A stretch of 64,000 bases of DNA from Pycnopodia helianthoides (Eukaryota; Echinodermata; Asteroidea; Forcipulatida; Asteriidae). Below the pieces are notes generated by a model. That model was not told the DNA's origin and did no database searches. It worked only from the letters and a program-made list of their open reading frames with translations. The stretch is taken from assembly GCA_032158295.1 (NCBI GenBank), contig CM063256.1, positions 9,176,453 through 9,240,452 of the forward strand, given 5' to 3'. The translations under genes were made by a program, and so were the position numbers. Of the stretch, positions 49,644-62,393 are shown piece by piece (positions within the stretch are counted from its first letter, which is position 1; every line of letters begins with the position of its first letter).

Positions 49644-49649
49644 CTTTTA

Positions 49650-50505
49650 CCCTGCCGAAAAGCATTTAGGCTACGGACAAAATATAGGCATATGACCAAC
49701 TGTATAACTTCACACTTTTGTTTCAGACCGCAATGGCCACTGTGAGTTCGTCGAGATCGACTAAATAATGTAGTTTTTTTAATATTAGGTTTAGGGTTGC
49801 CAATTAACATAAAATGACAAACCATCGGCCATGAACGTTTGGCTAACTCCTGCCCACACAAGGGAAATACCACGCACGAGGAGTATCTCCCTGTATGGTA
49901 GAAGAACACATTCATTCCGTCCGATTGACCTCCAATAGTTTTGAAGCCTTGCCAAAATACACCCAGTGCATGTACACCCTTTACAAACTCCCAGTATCTA
50001 TTGCACATGGAACTGCATCCTGTTTGCATCATCCGCCAGTTGTTTCCTGTTCACGGGGTGGCCACGTTTGTTTAGGAGTCCCTGTTTGTGCAATGTGATA
50101 AGTGTGTGCTTGATTCTTATTTGATACAAGGGGACCAGACTTGTTGTCTTTCCTTCCAGCCTCGATTTGGTTACAAAAGGTTGAATGGATGAAATAACTC
50201 TCCAACTGTGATGTAGTGTCTGCTGACCAGCCTGGGGTCGTCCATGATGACTACTTTATGTTCGTAATGCTTCACAGTTTAACACAAGTTACAGTTATGC
50301 CGTTTCAGGGAATTTTTTTTTTTTTTTTTCAATCCGAAGATGGAGAAAATGACACTGATTCCAGACTTCAGGAACCACGATTTGTATAATTTGACTGTCA
50401 CAATCAAATTGAAGCCCTACATTAAATATTGTTATCAAATACTATGCACTTTCTTTTCATCATTGACTGCTTTGCGGGGTACATCATGATCGTTTTTTCC
50501 TTTTC
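49650..50505. other. 5' flank of gene F; no gene recognised
   Basis: A splice acceptor (TTTTCGGCAG) precedes the start codon at about 49653, so a 5' non-coding exon should lie upstream, but none could be placed. The long minus-strand frame at 49589-50032 shows no domain. Confidence 0.45.
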
Positions 50506-50509
50506 TAAA

Positions 50510-50580
50510 ATAGTAATAATGTGGATTCTTGTGTAGCGCTCATATCCGTCACTCAATGACACTCAAGGCGCTTCAACATT
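50510..50580. mobile_element. LINE or SINE 3'-end remnant
   Basis: TAATAATGTGGATTCTTGTG, then TAGCGCTCATATCCGTCACT and CTCAAGGCGCTTCAA match the 3' ends seen at 16908-17062 and near 35150. Confidence 0.55.
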
Positions 50581-51555
50581 CAGTATTTTCCTGCAAGGTA
50601 TTGTGGAGCTACGTTTTGAAGTATTAGACCTATTCCTTTACATAGCACCATGTAATAGTTTACAATTTTCGTTTCATTCTAGTTAATTAGGCGTTATTGT
50701 TGTTGTTTGTAAGTTGCTCTGTTCATTTATGTACGTCCGGATCCCGTGTTTGTCCGTGTGTCTTGTCTCTGTCTGTCCACAGGCTGATTACTCCAATCTT
50801 CGGCTAATCAACTCAGCCTCTCTATATACTGTTTCCTTTCTTTGCTTGTTCGTGCATATCATAACTCGGTCCATTTTGTTTGTTTTTACCTTGATCACTT
50901 TGTTTATGACAGAATGGAAATAAATACAAATTTAATTAGGTCATACCTGTGTTGAAGGACATCCACATATCTACTTAGCGCAATTAGCCCCAGCTCCCAT
51001 ATCTGGTATACTACAGTGGCAGAGCAATTCAAAGTGTGAACCTATGGTCAAATTATAGTCATTTGACACACATGCCAACCCAGCGCATCTACCATAGAGG
51101 AAGGAAGTCATTCGTCCAAAAAAACAAAAAAACAATCTCCATGCAGTGGGAGCGCATGCCCCCCCCCCCCATAGGTCAAACAAAGGGTCTACAAACTTTC
51201 CAAACCTGTGCAAACCTAGGCCTATATGTTATTCAACCATTCGCATCAGGGAGTATATAGCTGGAGGTAACGTGGGAATATGTGGAAGTATGACAAACAA
51301 AAAATAAAAATGTTCATTTTTGTGTGAAGGTTGTTCCACAGTCGTGATCCGCAGGGTTTTACTTTTAACGTGCACAATTCCCGATAAAACAATCGACTGT
51401 TATTTTCTCTGAAATGGGGCCACCTAATGTTGATGAAATGTTCACAGGTTATTCCGGTCATAGTCGAATTGTGTGTTTATTGAAGGATAAATTAGGGTCA
51501 AAATTACAATTGCTTCTATTATTCAAAAAAAATAAAATAACAGTGACTGTATTGT
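50581..51555. other. No gene recognised
   Basis: AT-rich sequence with a poly-C run near 51160. No conserved frame or element. Confidence 0.4.
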
Positions 51556-51921
51556 ACCCTTAAAGTCCATGTACAACATTGGTAATTGTCAAAGACCAAT
51601 ATCCGCACTTAATGTGCACAAACACATGAATGAAATAACAAACTCGTGAAAATCTAGGCTCAATCGGTCATTGGAGTCACGAGAAAACAGTGAAAAATCC
51701 CCTGATGTGGTTTCACTGTTTTAGAACATGATCGAGTTATGGTCTTGCGCGATCATAACTAATTGTTTTACCCATATCTTAAAAAAAAAAAAATAGCATT
51801 TAAGGTCAATGTATTCCAATTGAAGTTTTCCACCATGACCATATTTTATGTCACGCAGGTTATGTGTAAATTTGTGAACGTTTTTCCAATCTTGCTTATG
51901 TTGGGCACACCGTTTAAAGGC
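51556..51921. mobile_element. TTTAAAG-type MITE (degenerate)
   Basis: The left part (CCCTTAAAGTCCATGTACAACATTGGTAATTGTCAAAGACC in two stretches) parallels the 46698 element. The right end, about 51895-51921, is its inverse. It abuts and shares the TTTAAAGG of the next element. Confidence 0.6.
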
Positions 51922-52263
51922 ATGGTATTTATACCTTTGCTAATTACTGCAAAATTGAATGACCATAAGAACTTACTTGGTAAGAAGCCCTGCAGCTATT
52001 GATAGTTTAAAACTTTCTGAAAAACGATTCCCTTCTAAGGAATGTGGTTTAAAAAAAAGGGATCCATACAAAATGTCAATCTGAGAAACGTTTCTTAGAA
52101 TTTGTATTCCAATTGCGAATTTCAACCGCTCCAAATATTCGGCGATATCTCAAAAACGCAACCACCTCATGAAACTAAATTCGCATAGGTTATTTTTACT
52201 CTATATTTTTGAATTAAAACAATCGAACTATCCCAAAAGCCAAAGGTATACTGTGCCTTTAAA
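51912..52263. mobile_element. Second TTTAAAGG-type MITE, subfamily 2
   Basis: It starts TTTAAAGGCATGGTATTTAT and ends with the inverse of TTTAAAGGCACAGTATACCT. The interior (TCTGAGAAACGTTTCT, ATTAAAACAATCGAAC) is shared with 63281-63632. Confidence 0.65.
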
Positions 52264-53928
52264 GTGTTACTAGAGCGATATTTGCTACGGTTCCCTTATC
52301 CAATAAAACTGTAGAATGATACTTCATTATGTTACATAAAAAAAATCCAACGATTTGGCCTTTTTAGTCTTGCCTAAATAACGACTTTTACAGACCGATT
52401 TTGTTGCACTCGCCACTCCGAATCGCGAAAAGACCCCCCACGTAGAGTCTCTGGCACACAGCTTTCGCGAACAACTGCATGACGTCACAGAGTGGTGTAG
52501 GTCTTGTGTTGTCACACTAAACAGCGTCATGTACTTTCCCGCACTCAAGCTTGTTCGGCGATTTTTCAGACAAATTCCACCATGGTTGAAAGAGACAGTT
52601 CTTGGGAAGATTATAGTAGATTATTGTAGTCATTTATGACAGTAGCAGCGATACTGTGGTAGTGATTCTGCCAGTAATTTTAGCGATTTCATTTCGTCAG
52701 AGACGACGAAGAAATCCGCGGTGCAGATCCCCTATAGACTTGATTCAAGTCCCTTTCTCGTGCGAGGTCCCCAACACACTTGTAACGCGCCAGCATATAG
52801 CCACAGTACAGACATATACTACCAGTGCACCCTCACCGACAAAATGTAGCTCGGAACAGGTTTTGGAATGCAGAGCGCTAAACAATAGTTTTCTGACGAT
52901 GATGCAAGGAAGGGCCTTGCACGGTATTGGGACTTGAGTCAAGTCTAATCCCCTACCGGCTGGAGCACCTCTCGCGCCCCGGTAGGCAGGCCAAGGCAGC
53001 TGGCAAAGATGCAGCTGGCAAAGACGAAGCCGAACAGGACAACGATCGTCTTTTAAACACAGACTGGTGAGTTGTTTATAAACAATTAGGGGATCATAAT
53101 ACATGTACAGCCTGGTCAGGATTTGACTTGATTCCATTGAAACTTAAACTAACGTGTGTGACATCAAAACATTTGCCGTGGTGAAGTTCGCCGATTGACT
53201 ACAGTTAGTAGTACCGCTATACCAGCATTACACACAGACTATGTTTGTGTGGGTGTACAGTAAGTACACACATTTACATGATGTACATGTACATCAATGT
53301 ACATCGATAGTGTGTAGTGCTTGGCCAAGTAGTTAACAGAACAGATACGAGCCTTTAGTTGTGCATTTATTTTCATGCAAGATTGTGTAATTCCTTTGCC
53401 TAATAAATAAGAAATTTAAATTGTGAAATAAACAAGATGGAGCAACAAATAGTTTTAATTTTGACCTGTTGAAAACTTTGAAACTGAAATGCAAATATCA
53501 AATATCTCTTGGCAGCTTAATTTATGGTACTGTTCTGTAAAGTGATTGATATAAAGTTTCAATAACCGTTGACCTTAATTAAGTTATAGTACAAACATCA
53601 AGTTCTGTATGCACGCTTTCCCCATCGTAAGGTCAACATTAACTTTGGATATATAAGGTGTGTACAATCACACCTGGGGGAGAAATAGTTAGGTGGCTTT
53701 TATGTATGGATGAATTATTCAGAGATATTTGAATTATCAGGGTCATGCACCCCCCCCCCCACACACACTCAAAATACACACAAAACAAACCTTTGGAGAA
53801 TAAAGGACCCCCCCCCCCCAATAAAAAATAATAATAATACCACCCCACCCCATACTATTGCCCACAGCACATAGGAAGATAACATTAAATTATATTTTTC
53901 CTCCCCCACCCCCTCCCTCCTGATCCAG
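52264..53928. other. Upstream region of the unrecognised plus-strand gene
   Basis: A possible 5' non-coding exon ends at about 53068 with a strong donor (AGACTG|GTGAGT). An ATG in good context (CACCATGG, 52579) opens only a short frame. No upstream coding exon with a start codon could be placed. Confidence 0.35.
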
Positions 53929-54635
53929 GTGTACTTGTGGCAGTCCGTCATCCAACAACTTGGGATAGACCTAAGTTTGAAGCGTGCTGTGCATCCAGCA
54001 GTTTTGCAGACAGCATCTTTGCAGTATCAGGCTCAATATGGGAGATGGGGTTTACAGCACGGGGAACATTTGACCAGTAAGTAGTGTTTCCAAGACAAAA
54101 GTGATTGTATGCTAAAACTCTCAACTTTTATTACCAGTTTGAACAAAAAACATTGTTTTTTTTGGTCATTCCATCTACATCATGTAGTTTAAACACTCAT
54201 ATGATTGTAAACCTGCACAGCATAAGATTAAATTGAACATAGAATGTGATCAGAAAAATATCCATTACACAGATTTGAGGGAACCTACAACTATCCATCC
54301 ATTTGTGAATTATATTGTTTGTGTAATGAACAAGTAGATACAATTTACCTTTTATGGATTGACCGCAAAATAAATGGCTACAAACGGTATAATTATACTT
54401 AATCTTCTCACTTGGTGCTGATTTGTTCCATATATTTATTTCTCATTAATCTCTAGGAAATATCAACATGTACGTGGCATATCGTCAAGTAAAAAAGATG
54501 GTGTTGGGGATATTTGGGAAGATTCAACCGGGCTCCACTCTCATCCTGTGTAATGAATACAATCGGACAGATGCATCCAAACCCAGATTGTACAAAGTCT
54601 TCAGCTATCCTGAACTGGATTACATTTTTTCTTGA
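53929..54635 (+). CDS. Two 3' exons of an unrecognised gene
   Basis: Exon 53929-54076 follows a very strong acceptor (pyrimidine-rich CCCTCCTGATCCAG) and ends at a consensus donor (A|GTAAGT). Exon 54457-54635 follows TTCTCATTAATCTCTAG and ends in TGA. They join in one frame (phase 1) to about 108 codons, with segments such as LWQSVIQQLGIDL, YGRWGLQHGEHLT, MYVAYRQVKKMV, GKIQPGSTLILCNEYNR and YKVFSYPELDYIFS. No family is recognised. The last part has an OB-fold-like feel (GKIQPGS), which is only an impression. No start codon is seen in the first exon, so the 5' end is missing or translation begins at the internal Met. Confidence 0.5.
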
Positions 54636-54639
54636 TCTA

Positions 54640-55528
54640 CCATGTGACTGCACTTGTTCATGAACATGCATTTCTTTATAAATATTTTGTTTAATTTCAC
54701 CTTAGACATAGACATGCAATTCTGATGAAATCAAAACAAGCATTGCAGAGCAAACAAAAATTTTGCATATATAAAAAGTGTTTTCTCCAGTTTTCTGGAA
54801 TTAGAGATGTTCTGTATGCCTTTATACACAATGTAACTCGTCAGAGTGAAATTTTACAGTACACATGCTATTAGGGGTATATTGATACATTGACAACAAA
54901 CATGATAAAGGAATGCTGTGATAAAGCATTGTGATAACTTTATTATGACGGTAGTGTTTGTTTTACACACATTTTGATCATGTCGTATTTTGATCATATC
55001 GTATCATATCGGATAATCACTTTGTGATCATATCGTAACGTTACACCCCTACTGGCTACAAAACGTATTCAAATAAATGTCCAGAGGTTGAAATTAACTT
55101 TCATTTTGCAGTAGCCCACGGGGCAAGTCAAGTCAAATTGTTACTATTCCTCATTTAATAAATATGGGAATTTGTATTTGTACATTTTTTACACGTGTAG
55201 ATAAGTGTTGTGATTTATGTTTTATTTTCATCTATTTGTTAGAACATCAACAAATGAAAGATTAATAAAAGAGTAGATACAATTTTTTATTGTGCCACAG
55301 AATCTCTGTTTCAAAATTTGCATATTCCTTTAGCTTGTCATTTTCAGCTTTGTACAAAACCAATTTTTAAATCCCATAAGTTGAGAATTTTTTTTTTAAT
55401 CCTAAATTTTGATACAGACTAAAAAGATTAACCGTTTCATGTTTTCCAATAAGCTATCCGTTGGTGCAGTTACTGCGGGTTCATCGCCACGTGAAGGTCC
55501 AGTCATTGATAGTCCGCCTGTTGATGGA
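54640..55528. other. 3' flank; no gene recognised
   Basis: AT-rich. A piece at about 55108 (GTAGCCCACGGGGCAAGT) resembles the ends of the 28772-29165 element. An AATAAA occurs near 55263. Confidence 0.35.
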
Positions 55529-55566
55529 TCAGTTGTTTCTCCAGTCTTGAAGATTTCCATTAGCAT
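55425..55566 (-). other. Possible terminal exon on the minus strand
   Basis: Acceptor CTTCTTTTAG is followed by an open frame starting ATGCTAATGG (56 codons, acidic and Thr/Pro-rich: TGETTDPSTGGLSM). A matching donor exists at 56095 (CACGG|GTAAGTG) after an open, Met-less frame. The phases give either a 12-residue or a 56-residue ending. Function is unknown and it may be non-coding. Confidence 0.25.
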
Positions 55567-55569
55567 CTA

Positions 55570-58500
55570 AAAGAAGCACAATATTCCATTGAAAACAAAT
55601 TAAAAATTTACCCCAAAAATCAATTTGCTTTTTATTCTTCTAAATTTATTTTAAATTTTTTTTGTAGGGGGGGGGGCAGTTGGTATTTATTTTTGAAAGG
55701 GGAATCCACTCACCACTATCCACTCACCATTATTTCAGTCATTATGATTACCACATGATGATTTCTTTTGAGCACAAATCAAATATCATTTGTCATCATG
55801 ATGAAAAGGTTTCGAGTGGATTGAACATCCACCCCTTACTTTAATTAAAAAAATATTTTCCGTTGATGTCTTGTGTGTAGGCAAAGAAAGGATCAATGAG
55901 GGTATAGGGAAGCTCGCCACTTCTATTTTACAGAGGGATTTATAGCATTGTCATTGTTTATTGACATGACGGCGAACATCATTGACACTTCAAACAGCCC
56001 AATGGTTTTGCCCGGTATCCGGACACGGATTGTTGGCGACTCGCACAGTCCCCCGTTTCCCACTGTTTCCTACCAAACACTTACCCGTGGGATTTAGCTC
56101 CTCGTTTTCGTTCGTCCGATTGGCCCTTTCGCTGTCTGTCTTTCGGCTTTTTTCCCTGACGACGTTGTGGCAATTTTTTGTGGCCTTCAACGTTGAACTG
56201 CACCCCTTTGGACTATCCGTGAGAAGTGTGGACGTGTGGACGAAGTAGGCCTATCCAGGGTGCCATAGGTCACCTTACACAGTAGTGAGTCAGTACGACT
56301 ACACACGATCGACTTCGAAACGCTGAAGTTGGATCACGTTTCAGCTTACCAAAAGTACCCATTCTTCCTAAATAGCTGAATGAGCCGGACAATTTCGGAA
56401 GCTGTGGTTAGGGTTTTTATCGCTGTTCCTTGTGCAGCCTCAAAAAGCACACGTTTTCGGCATTTTAAAGTCTTATTTACACTTCACATGCATGATGTCT
56501 GTGCTTCTGCAAGCCGTCGATGCATGTTTTCATGCACGAAGTCAGTGATTGCGCAACACCATCAACAACCTTGCCCACCTTGTGACGTCATGGTCTTTCT
56601 AACCAATCAAACGCCCTCAACGGCAAAATGCTTTCAAGTTTTGCCAAATCCCCAATAATGACCCTTTTTTTTGATGCAACATTACAGACAAACTGTGAAC
56701 CCAAATAATTTAACTAACTCATTAAACAGTAGTCTAATATCATATCTGCAAGTTTTACAATCGTTTCTGCTTTCTCAAAAATCGCTCTAGTAACACTTTA
56801 AGGAAGTGGTCCCGACTTCCGTCGTGTTAAAGTCATTCTCGAGTCTGGAGCGATTGTACGGTGGTCCAAACTCACGGCAGTTCAATGGCCCTTGCTGTTC
56901 CCCAACCACGTTCAGTTAGTATTTGATAAGAAGTCCGAGTTTGGTTGTATCATGTGAATCCAAGTGTTGGTACAGGAAAGCCCCTGTTTTATATTTCGTA
57001 TTTTAAAACTTTACAAAAAATTAAAATCAAATACAAAATCAAAAGAAAATCACAGTTTTCTACGAAAGCGTAAGGGACATGGAGAAGAAAAAAAAACAGT
57101 TGTTATTACTCGATATCTCATAACTATTAACACAAGTCATAACATGTCTCAAATCTTATAAATATGACTTATTAGCATAAGTCATAATGATTCATAATCT
57201 TGTCGTGGAAAAAAGTCATTGAGATGTTCGATTAACTTCGTCGCATGTTATCAAACGATTGAGATCTTACTTTATTTCGTTGTTATTATATAGAAGATAT
57301 AAATAATAAAGAATAAATAAATATATAAAATTACTGTAAAACTTTTTGGTCAAATATATCGTTTATGATATTAAATAACTACATTTCTTGCATATTTTGT
57401 TATTTGTATAGTTTGCATATACTTACCGAAAAGGGATGAATCGTCCATTTCCCATTAGGTATGTCTAGTTTTTAGGGAAAGGTAACTTTTTTCCTCAGAT
57501 GTTTTTTTCCCGAAACTGTTGTCTATAAAGAGTTGGTGTGTTCCAGTTGGCGTGCTAACGAGTTGACCACCATTCCTAAAGTCTCCCGGATTGTCAATCT
57601 TGTCTTATTTATGTAGCTTGGTAACAACTTTTTGGATTGGCCAATAATACCCATGTCATTATACATCAGCCAATGGGAATACGTTCGTTATTGGCTGCCT
57701 GACAGAAATGCCTTCACGCACTTAGGCTACACACCATTATGTCCGACGTGGTTGTTACGCTGCCCAAAACATTCGTGTACCTACACGTACACGTATTCAA
57801 CACATATTCAACAAAGAAAAACGATGTGGGGACCTTTGCTCCATTGTGTAAAAGTATCATCATTGGTGTGTGTGTGTGCTTACCCACAAACATTTTGAGC
57901 ATGGAACAATTTCTACGTCACTGAGTTAACTGTTCACGATGAGATTAGCGCCTCAAATGCCTGACTACGTCAACAATTTGAGATAATAGTTGCATTTTGC
58001 AGTGTGCTTTTAAATTCAAACTTGAAACTGAAAAACCAGCAATATTAACACTTTGCTGTGCAGTGCAAGTGGTTCTTATATAATGAGTTACGCTCTCGGC
58101 AATGAGATATTGAAAAAGATATACTTTTGTACATTGTGCAGGGGTATGATAACAGACCCCAAAATGGACAATATATATTGGTACAATGAGCCGTGCCAGG
58201 TTGTTTTACTAAATTCCATTGAAACATAACATACAAAAAAGGCCAAGGAGCAAGACACCTCAAAACAAAATATATTTGCACTTGTAGTAAGTCAAAGGAG
58301 CCTTTTTCTTTACATATACTTTGTTGTATCTTTCAGATCATTGGCAGAGAATAGCCGCGTGTGACGTCATTGCAACGATTCAATAGACATATGAAATTGG
58401 TAGTGCAAGGTAAGCAATGTGGTATATAAAACAATTCATATTTATTGTTAGTTTGTAGTATTAAAATCCAAATTGTTCGCAAATGATAACTTTAGCCATG

Positions 58501-59090
58501 TTGCTGTTGCCGACTGTCAAGAGGAAGTTGGACTGTTTGCACTAATCCAAAATATCGTTTTTTTTAAATTATATCTTGGCTGGTTTATTCTGTCTTTTTT
58601 TTCTTGTTACTTCCTCTTTCTTTCTTACTTTTATGCAGTATATGACCCCAAGGGATTTGTAAACAAAATCATTTGGGTCAAGTATACACACAGCTTAATA
58701 GGCTGAATACATTTTTTTTTTCAGACAAGTGACATTTTTCTGTTTGTTTGCCTGGATACGAGGATGAACTTACCGTTGAAAATATGTTTCTAAAACGTTA
58801 ATTTGTTATTTTACTAATTAGAGATTTTGTGGGGTCAACTATAGCTACGGTGCCGATGCACAAGGTTTATATTCTCCTTTTTCTTTCTGTCTGTATAGTC
58901 GGTCTCATGAGAAGGTCCTGTCCCAGAGATAATTTTAATCCTTCCCCTTCATATTATACACCAAGCAGTTGACATCATGGTCCGTGTACAGTTTAGCTTT
59001 ATATTTATTTCCTATGGGGTGAAGTTTCCAGGGGCCTTAAGCGTGAATTTTCCTTATAAAGGCCTTGCCCGTGACCCATTGTCTATAAGG
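55570..59090. other. No gene recognised beyond the candidate exon at about 56095
   Basis: Mostly AT-rich sequence with poly-G (55670) and T-rich tracts. No conserved domain, RNA gene or paired element ends were found. Confidence 0.4.
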
Positions 59091-59097
59091 AATGTTC

Positions 59098-59645
59098 AAT
59101 GTAACTACTTACCGATTGCTACCCCGGCCAAGCGCATTTTGTGTGTTTGTTAAAATCATTGTATGGAATTGTTCTGCGTCTATAGTGGAACGTGAAGTAG
59201 GCCAAACACTACAAAACGTTTGTCTCTATAATATGACAACAAGTACACCAACAATTTGGTCAGGTTTCCGGCCTTGGACAGATGCGTGTCCGTGGGGTCG
59301 TGTGAAGGCAGGTGTAAACAGGGGAGGCGGAACCCCTATTGGACCGATGGCGTTCATGAGCTGACAGGACATGTCCCCGAATGTAACTACTTATCGATTG
59401 CTACCCCGGCCAAGCGTATTTTGTGTGTATGGAATTGTTCTGCGTCTATAGTAGATCGTGAAGTATGTCAAACACTACAAAACGTTCTTCTCTATAATAT
59501 GACAGCAAGTACACCAACAATTTGGTCAGGTTTCCGGCCTTGGACAGATGCTTGTCCGTGGGTCGTGTGAAGGCAGGTGTAAACAGGGGAGGCGGAACCC
59601 CTATTGGACCGATGGCGTTCATGAGCTGACAGGACATGTCCCTGA
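59098..59645. repeat. Tandem duplication of a 282-bp unit
   Basis: Copies start at AATGTAACTACTTA (59098 and 59380). Each contains ATTGCTACCCCGGCCAAGCG, CAGGTTTCCGGCCTTGGACA and ATTGGACCGATGGCGTTCAT. The second copy lacks about 14 bp. Short open frames run through both, but no domain is recognised. Confidence 0.85.
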
Positions 59646-59950
59646 CTGTGGCCCACCGGTCAGAGGGGAAATTGGATCATGACAACATTAAACACACCGG
59701 GACCACAACGCAAGATACACCCTCTCCGACAGTAATGTAACGTAAGGTAGGAAAACACGTTAATCTACTTGACCTTTAATCATTGAATTATAGGATTATA
59801 AACATAATATTCAATGTTAAATGAGCTTATCACTCCCGTTAAAACTTAAAATTGTAATTTATGCTTCGTGGTAATTTTGAGACTAAAATAAAGTAAAAGT
59901 GTAAAGAGGCACATGAAAGAGGCCGGTGTGGCAGGAGATTCTGTCCCCCG

Positions 59951-60077
59951 GGAGATTCTGTCACCCCATACGGCGAATTATGTACAAGCTTCTTCTGATA
60001 TAGCGCCCTCTTTTGAATCATCCTCCTTCAGCCCATGTTAATTTCCCACATGGGGGACAGAATCTCCGGGGACAGAC
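59951..60077. mobile_element. 127-bp inverted-repeat element
   Basis: It begins GGAGATTCTGTCACCCC and ends with the inverse of GGAGATTCTGTCCCCC, with GCGCCCTCTTTTGAATC inside. An extra left-end fragment precedes it (59934-59950). Relatives are at 11183-11309 and 13537-13630. Confidence 0.75.
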
Positions 60078-60094
60078 TTCCCTTCGACACCGGC

Positions 60095-60180
60095 GCGGAC
60101 ACGAACTTAACTTATTATTGTAAATAATATGTTAACCACAAAAGGTTGAACACTGAGGGCGCACTTGGGTTCCCTACACA
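60095..60180. repeat. Dispersed repeat, copy 1
   Basis: Matches 62310-62393 in the same orientation (GCGGACAC-AACTTAACTT, TTGAACACTGAGGGCGCACT). Nature unknown. Confidence 0.7.
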
Positions 60181-60517
60181 GTTAAAAATGCTGGGTGATT
60201 TACGGTGTAGATTTATATTTGCATTCGTTGGTCCTTTTTACTGAAGTAATTGTCACATATTTGCAGTTAAGTAAACACACAAAAAGTACCCAGCGTTTGG
60301 TATAATTTGTAGTCAAAGTCGTCGGGCAACCGATACCCGACAATTTGTGGTATTGTTTCAACTACCATTTCATTTTGTAGAAAATTTACCAATATTCCCA
60401 TAAGTTGGAATAATTTCTCTAGGCAAGAGGTTAACATGAATAGTTTGGCCTACGGTTTGGAAATATACTTGTACGTGGAGGAGAGGAGAGTATTTCATGC
60501 ACAGACCTGCCAGCATC

Positions 60518-60583
60518 ATGGCAGACATTGTTGAACTTCTCAACACTCGGGGTCTTGGAGAGCTGAATAATACACATTCACCG
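60518..60583 (+). CDS. Possible first coding exon of an unrecognised gene
   Basis: ATG in good context (CATCATGG) opens MADIVELLNTRGLGEL and runs 22 codons to a consensus donor (CACCG|GTAAGA). No further exon could be linked in the remaining 3.4 kb. It may continue outside the window, or be chance. No family is recognised. Confidence 0.35.
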
Positions 60584-60955
60584 GTAAGAAATGCTGCCTA
60601 TATCCTAACTAAGAACTCATGTAGGCCTACATGTAGACTGCATGAGAGTCTAGTATGGAAATCCAACAAAAGATTTGGGAGTTGAGTTAACTTGTGACCC
60701 CTGCTCACGCAGTCATTTAATAATAACGTTACATCATAATAAATGCACTACTCTACATTTTGTATCCTTGGTAATGATCACGAAAAGGCCTGTAGCATCA
60801 AACTGTGGTATTGTTAATGTGTTAAAATTATTTACCGTTAAACGGTATGCCCACATGTAGAAACAGACAGTAAAATTTAAATCTGAAATATGTCTTTGAC
60901 AACAAGTACGATTGCAATACAAATTTCGAGCTAATGTAGAATACTCAAAATTATA

Positions 60956-61247
60956 CAAAATAGTGCTTTCTATAACAATTTAAATACGCAGGAAGACAAT
61001 CTGTACACCCATCACCAGTGTGCAACATGATTTCCATCTATAAACATACAGTCTAAAAAATATATATAAAAAAAGTTCTATATATAACAATTTAAATAAA
61101 CATGAAGTGAAGCTATACACCATCACCAGGGTGCAACATGATTTCCATCTATAAACATACCGTCTAAACAAAAATACAAAATAGTGCTATCTGTAACAAT
61201 TTAAATACACATGAAGCCAATCTGGACACCCATAACCAGGGTGCAAA
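60956..61247. repeat. Three tandem copies of a roughly 110-bp unit
   Basis: CAATTTAAAT recurs at 60976, 61088 and 61197. Each unit carries CATCACCAGGGTGCAACATG or a variant, and the first two also carry TTTCCATCTATAAACATAC. Confidence 0.85.
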
Positions 61248-61249
61248 AT

Positions 61250-62309
61250 ACTTTAGAAACAATGCAGTTAGCCCAAATTCAAAATGATCATTATTGTGTG
61301 TGCAACATCAAAGTTATTTGACTCAAAATACTTAATCAAGAACTCAAGCCTTCAAAACTGGCTTTACATTTACATGTCCATAAAATTAACGAATCCTACA
61401 AAGATCCATATGTGGCACAACTGCCTCAAGACTCAACAGATCCACAAAAGCTTGGATATATAAACGATCAATTATTAAATTTAAAGGATTTTACAAGAAA
61501 AGTTGCTCAACGTAAAATGTACACAGTATATAAAATTGTTTATGAAGTCCTCACCCATAGACTCGCGACGATTATATATACGCGGGATTAAACACATCGG
61601 TTCTGAATCTCACTGGGGAAAAAAAAAAAAATAAAGTCCGGGGTACTAATCCTAGGACAGGAATATCATCAAAAAGTTCAACTCTAAGATGAAAAAACGT
61701 CAACAAATCCAAAACGAAAAAAGGGATTTAAAGAAATTGCGAAATGCTTTTCCTGTCTACGACGTCATTTGTAGAAGTCAGTGTTTACATTAGAAATTCG
61801 GACAAACGTAGACAAATGGAGAATAATCAATCATGTCTACGAGGCCATTTTGTGTAGATGTACGGGGAAGAGGCCGGCCCTCTTATTAAAAAAGAATGAG
61901 CATTCACTAAAATACTAGGTTTAAAATATAAAATAATCTCCCGCACTGGAATTGATTTAAATCCTCCAATCAATATGCACATTACATAATACACATTACA
62001 TATAGTAAGCACAGCGCAGTCACATGTGAAGGGCAAAATATAACAACGAGGCTGACTACAAAACAAACCAGTTTTACAAACTCCAATTAAACTACATATA
62101 GCTCAAAACATTACCATATTTCTCTGATAACAAGATCATTTAAATACAAAACAATACTCACAGAGAGCTCTAGTACATTATCCCTCCCAAGTAAACAGTA
62201 ATTGGAGCATGGCCAGAGCCAAGCCCCCTTAAAAAATAGGAAGAAATACCTTTATAAAGTAAATGTGCTCTCTCTTTCTCAAAGCTAAATTAGAAAAGAG
62301 AAAGGTCCA
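61250..62309. other. No gene recognised
   Basis: AT-rich, with no conserved frame and no paired element ends. Confidence 0.4.
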
Positions 62310-62393
62310 AAGGTCGCGGACACAAACTTAACTTTTTATTGTAATAAGCGTAACACAAAAGCTTGAACACTGAGGGCGCACTTGGGTTGTTTG
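62310..62393. repeat. Dispersed repeat, copy 2
   Basis: Counterpart of 60095-60180. Confidence 0.7.

Noticed and set aside
49589..50032. 147-codon minus-strand frame upstream of gene F
   Set aside because: It overlaps exon 1 of gene F in another frame, has no domain or splice evidence, and is likely chance.
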